Source: JAOZTV01 sp965371805
GTDB lineage: Bacteria; Acidobacteriota; Aminicenantia; UBA2199
Reading direction: 5' to 3'
Length of the DNA: 43,495 bases
Assembly: GCA_965371805.1 (NCBI GenBank)
Contig: CBDUZW010000038.1
Coordinates: 1 to 43,495 of the forward strand
A model generated the notes under the pieces. That model worked only from the letters and a program-made list of their open reading frames with translations. It did no database searches and had not been told where the DNA came from. The position numbers were made by a program, and so were the translations under genes. Below are positions 41,506-43,495 of the stretch, one piece after another (within the stretch, counting starts at the first letter, position 1; the number at the start of each line of letters is the position of its first letter).

Positions 41506-42885
41506 ATGGGTAATAATGAAGAACAAGAAAAGAGTGAAAGTATAATTAAACAGTTAACACAACCTTTTATTGATCTGGCTCATACATCAAGAGCCCTATT
41601 TGGAGTCAATTTTGTATATGTTATAGAGGGACTCTGTTATTTTGGTGTTGTTGGATTACTCGCAATATATTTTAATGAATTCATTGGGCTAAATGATATT
41701 TCTGCAGGAAGAATGGTTGGAGTGTTAACTGGTGGAATTACGCTTGCAATGTTATTTCTTGGAGCAACTGTTGACTGGATAGGAGTTAGAAAAGCTTTGC
41801 TGACTGCACTGTCCTTTATGTTTTTTGGAAGAGTCGCTTTGTCACTGGCGCCGGTTCTTGGAGTATCCGGAAAATGGAATTCTGCTCATATTATTGCAAT
41901 GCTGGGAATCCTTGGTATTATACTTGGATATGGAATATTTCAACCTGCTGCTTATGCAGCGGTCAAAAAGTTTACAGATAAAAAGACTGCGGCAATGGGT
42001 TATGCAATGTTATATGCCTTAATGAATCTTGGTGCTTTTTTACCGGGCTTGATATCACCTCCAATCAGAAAAGCTTTTTCGATTAAGGGAGTTTTTATAG
42101 TATATTCAATTCTTACTGTAGTCGGGCTTTTCAGTATTACTCTAATAATTACAAAAAAAGCGATAAAGGAAGCTAGAAACAATCTTGAAGTTTCAGAAAA
42201 TGATGAAGATGAGGAAAAAAGTGAAATGGATAAGATGAGTGCCTCTGAAAGGTTGAAATATTATATGAAAAACTTTCCATTAAGAGATGCTCGTTTTATG
42301 TTCTTTATCTTTATTCTGATTCCTGTACAAACTCTATTTGCACATAACTGGCTGACGCTTCCTCAATATACAAGCAGAGCTTTCGATGGATTTGTGAAAA
42401 GCAATTTTGAGTTTTTTGTAAATCTCAATCCGATATTTATCTTTATCTTAACTCCTATAGTTGCGGCCTTAACAATAAAAAAAAGCGCATATAAAATGAT
42501 GATATTAGGTACTACAATAATGGCTCTGCCGACATTTATTCTTGTCCTGGGGCCAAATATTTATACTCTAATGGCTTATCTGATAATTATGACAATCGGT
42601 GAAGCTATGTGGCAGCCGAGATTTCTACAATGGGTTGCTGAGATAGCACCAAAAAATATGACTGGAATATATATGGGAATTGGTCAGTTTCCATGGTTTT
42701 TGACTAAGGTTGTAACAAGTATATATTCAGGTTGGTTTTTAATGAAGTATTGTGGACAGGACATGGCCCTCTCAGATATGAGTACTGAAACAATGTGGTT
42801 TTTTTATGGATTAATTGCAATTATTACTCCAATAGGCTTAATTATTGCAAGAAAATGGATGCTAAAAGGATTTAAGGAAAATTAA
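41506..42885 (+). CDS. MFS transporter, POT/peptide-transporter-like
   Basis: This 459-aa protein has about 12 membrane helices in two bundles separated by a charged cytoplasmic loop (about 216-245, rich in Asp/Glu/Lys). The first helix region (VYVIEGLCYFGVVGLLAIYF) and the helix 2-3 loop (LGATVDWIGVRKALL) resemble the proton-dependent oligopeptide transporter branch of the major facilitator superfamily. The full POT signature is not evident. Other landmarks are GYGIFQPAAYAAVKKF and the C-terminal TIGEAMWQPRFLQW. GGAAAGGAG is well placed. The substrate could be peptides or other organic solutes. Confidence 0.85.
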   Translation: MGNNEEQEKSESIIKQLTQPFIDLAHTSRALFGVNFVYVIEGLCYFGVVGLLAIYFNEFIGLNDISAGRMVGVLTGGITLAMLFLGATVDWIGVRKALLTALSFMFFGRVALSLAPVLGVSGKWNSAHIIAMLGILGIILGYGIFQPAAYAAVKKFTDKKTAAMGYAMLYALMNLGAFLPGLISPPIRKAFSIKGVFIVYSILTVVGLFSITLIITKKAIKEARNNLEVSENDEDEEKSEMDKMSASERLKYYMKNFPLRDARFMFFIFILIPVQTLFAHNWLTLPQYTSRAFDGFVKSNFEFFVNLNPIFIFILTPIVAALTIKKSAYKMMILGTTIMALPTFILVLGPNIYTLMAYLIIMTIGEAMWQPRFLQWVAEIAPKNMTGIYMGIGQFPWFLTKVVTSIYSGWFLMKYCGQDMALSDMSTETMWFFYGLIAIITPIGLIIARKWMLKGFKEN

Positions 42886-43005
42886 AGTTTTATCTTTGAA
42901 GTTATAGATCTTTTCGCTAGTTAAATAATGATTTGTTGAATAACCACTGATCAAAAACAGATCGATAATATGTGAAAGATTTTGAATTCTATACTGTTCC
43001 TCTTA

Positions 43006-43455
43006 TTACATATCGGTAATACTTCTTTGTATAAATGAAAGAGCTGACATGATGAAGAATAATATGATAGATATTATTGCCCATAACTTACCTGCCTGAG
43101 ATGCAGTCCCAATCATTCCCCCTGTCCCTGCAAAAAAGAACATTACGTACACAATTGTTGCCCATCTAATACTTCTAAAATCAATTGTTAAAATATAATC
43201 TAAAATTAATTCTATTAAAATAAATGCTATCATTGTTAATATTTGTATATAATATATAGTCGGTTTTTTAAACTGTTTTGAATTTAATAACAGATATATC
43301 AATGGAATTACCATTGCTATAAAAACAATTCCAATCCAGTATTCTATTGTTTTTTGATTAAGTAACCTGAAAATAAAAATCAAACTACTTAGACTCAATA
43401 TTGCAATCGCTGTGTAAGCTCCAAATAAATTAAAATTTACGGCTCTCGGCCACAA
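43006..43455 (-). CDS. Hypothetical membrane protein with five predicted helices, start uncertain
   Basis: This is a 149-aa frame of five hydrophobic helices (about 10-30, 39-58, 68-90, 98-118, 126-144) with short loops. There is a glycine-rich helix 4 (FFFAGTGGMIGTASQAGK) and a short tail. No ATG starts it. The only candidate is TTG 43455, with no ribosome site, and an in-frame stop lies at 43474-43476. The N-terminus may have been altered by the non-coding DNA at the window's right edge, so a truncated gene is possible. No family is recognised. It converges on the transporter gene. Confidence 0.55.
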   Translation of the reverse strand: MWPRAVNFNLFGAYTAIAILSLSSLIFIFRLLNQKTIEYWIGIVFIAMVIPLIYLLLNSKQFKKPTIYYIQILTMIAFILIELILDYILTIDFRSIRWATIVYVMFFFAGTGGMIGTASQAGKLWAIISIILFFIMSALSFIQRSITDM

Positions 43456-43495
43456 ACTATGGGTAGAGATAAATTAGTACAGGTCGCTTCCAGTG

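Noticed and set aside
43479..43495. Relation of the right edge (ACAGGTCGCTTCCAGTG) to the left end of the IS91-type element
   Set aside because: About 13 of 17 bases resemble the complement of 4026-4045, but the orientation does not fit an element end, and so short a match could be chance.

Overview
The window is 43.5 kb of AT-rich DNA (roughly 30% GC by eye) from a Gram-negative-type bacterium. It encodes outer-membrane and TolC-like proteins, secreted beta-propellers, DUF1573, FecR-like and FtsX-type permeases, Reg_prop sensors and sigma-54 promoters. That gene mix fits an uncultured lineage of the Acidobacteriota (Aminicenantia-like) or the Bacteroidota/FCB group. No rRNA, tRNA or single-copy marker gene is present, so this placement is inference.

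Layout. 1-1125: the 3' end of a group II intron, antisense inside a fragment of ppdK (pyruvate, phosphate dikinase). 1126-3990: three 19-bp palindromes at exact 77-bp spacing, a near-consensus sigma-54 promoter, then a short AraC-type DNA-binding protein, a 77-aa secreted four-cysteine peptide, a 6-bladed propeller and a DUF1573 protein, all on one strand. 3991-6750: an IS91-type element carrying a tyrosine recombinase and an HUH transposase. 6779-8229: a truncated pentapeptide-repeat gene abutting a five-repeat tachylectin-like propeller gene. 8369-10579: a sigma-54 activator lacking its N-terminal half, its partner histidine kinase and a scrap of an AAA ATPase. 10693-13313: a sigma-54 promoter, a FecR/DUF6600-like protein and an outer-membrane barrel protein.

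13496-21805 (minus strand) holds two tandem paralogous operons, each an FtsX/MacB-type permease followed by a TolC-like gene. Each has a sigma-54 promoter and a shared upstream palindrome. The TolC gene of one copy carries an in-frame TAG. 21818-24004 is a coupled operon (transglutaminase-like, DUF350, FGE-like). 24192-32645 holds an ankyrin/PD40 protein, a GAF histidine kinase, an aldo/keto reductase relative, a large PAS/GAF hybrid kinase and a coiled-coil protein. 32695-33883 has metF and a DUF4342 gene. 34007-40624 is a propeller island: three 6-bladed propeller lipoprotein or secreted-type proteins, two of them behind a shared 42-bp block, around a membrane-tethered Reg_prop/Y_Y_Y/LuxR regulator. 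40753-43455 has a Fis-like protein, an MFS/POT-type transporter and a membrane protein.

Two themes recur. One is sigma-54 control: four GG-N10-GC promoters, two kinds of palindromic upstream site, and a truncated activator. The other is surface or periplasmic sensing and export by beta-propellers, FtsX permeases and TolC-like channels. The best candidates for an undescribed system are the palindrome/sigma-54/cysteine-peptide/propeller/DUF1573 operon and the propeller island with its tethered LuxR regulator. Two large sensor genes have consensus promoters so close to the ATG that leaderless mRNAs are expected.
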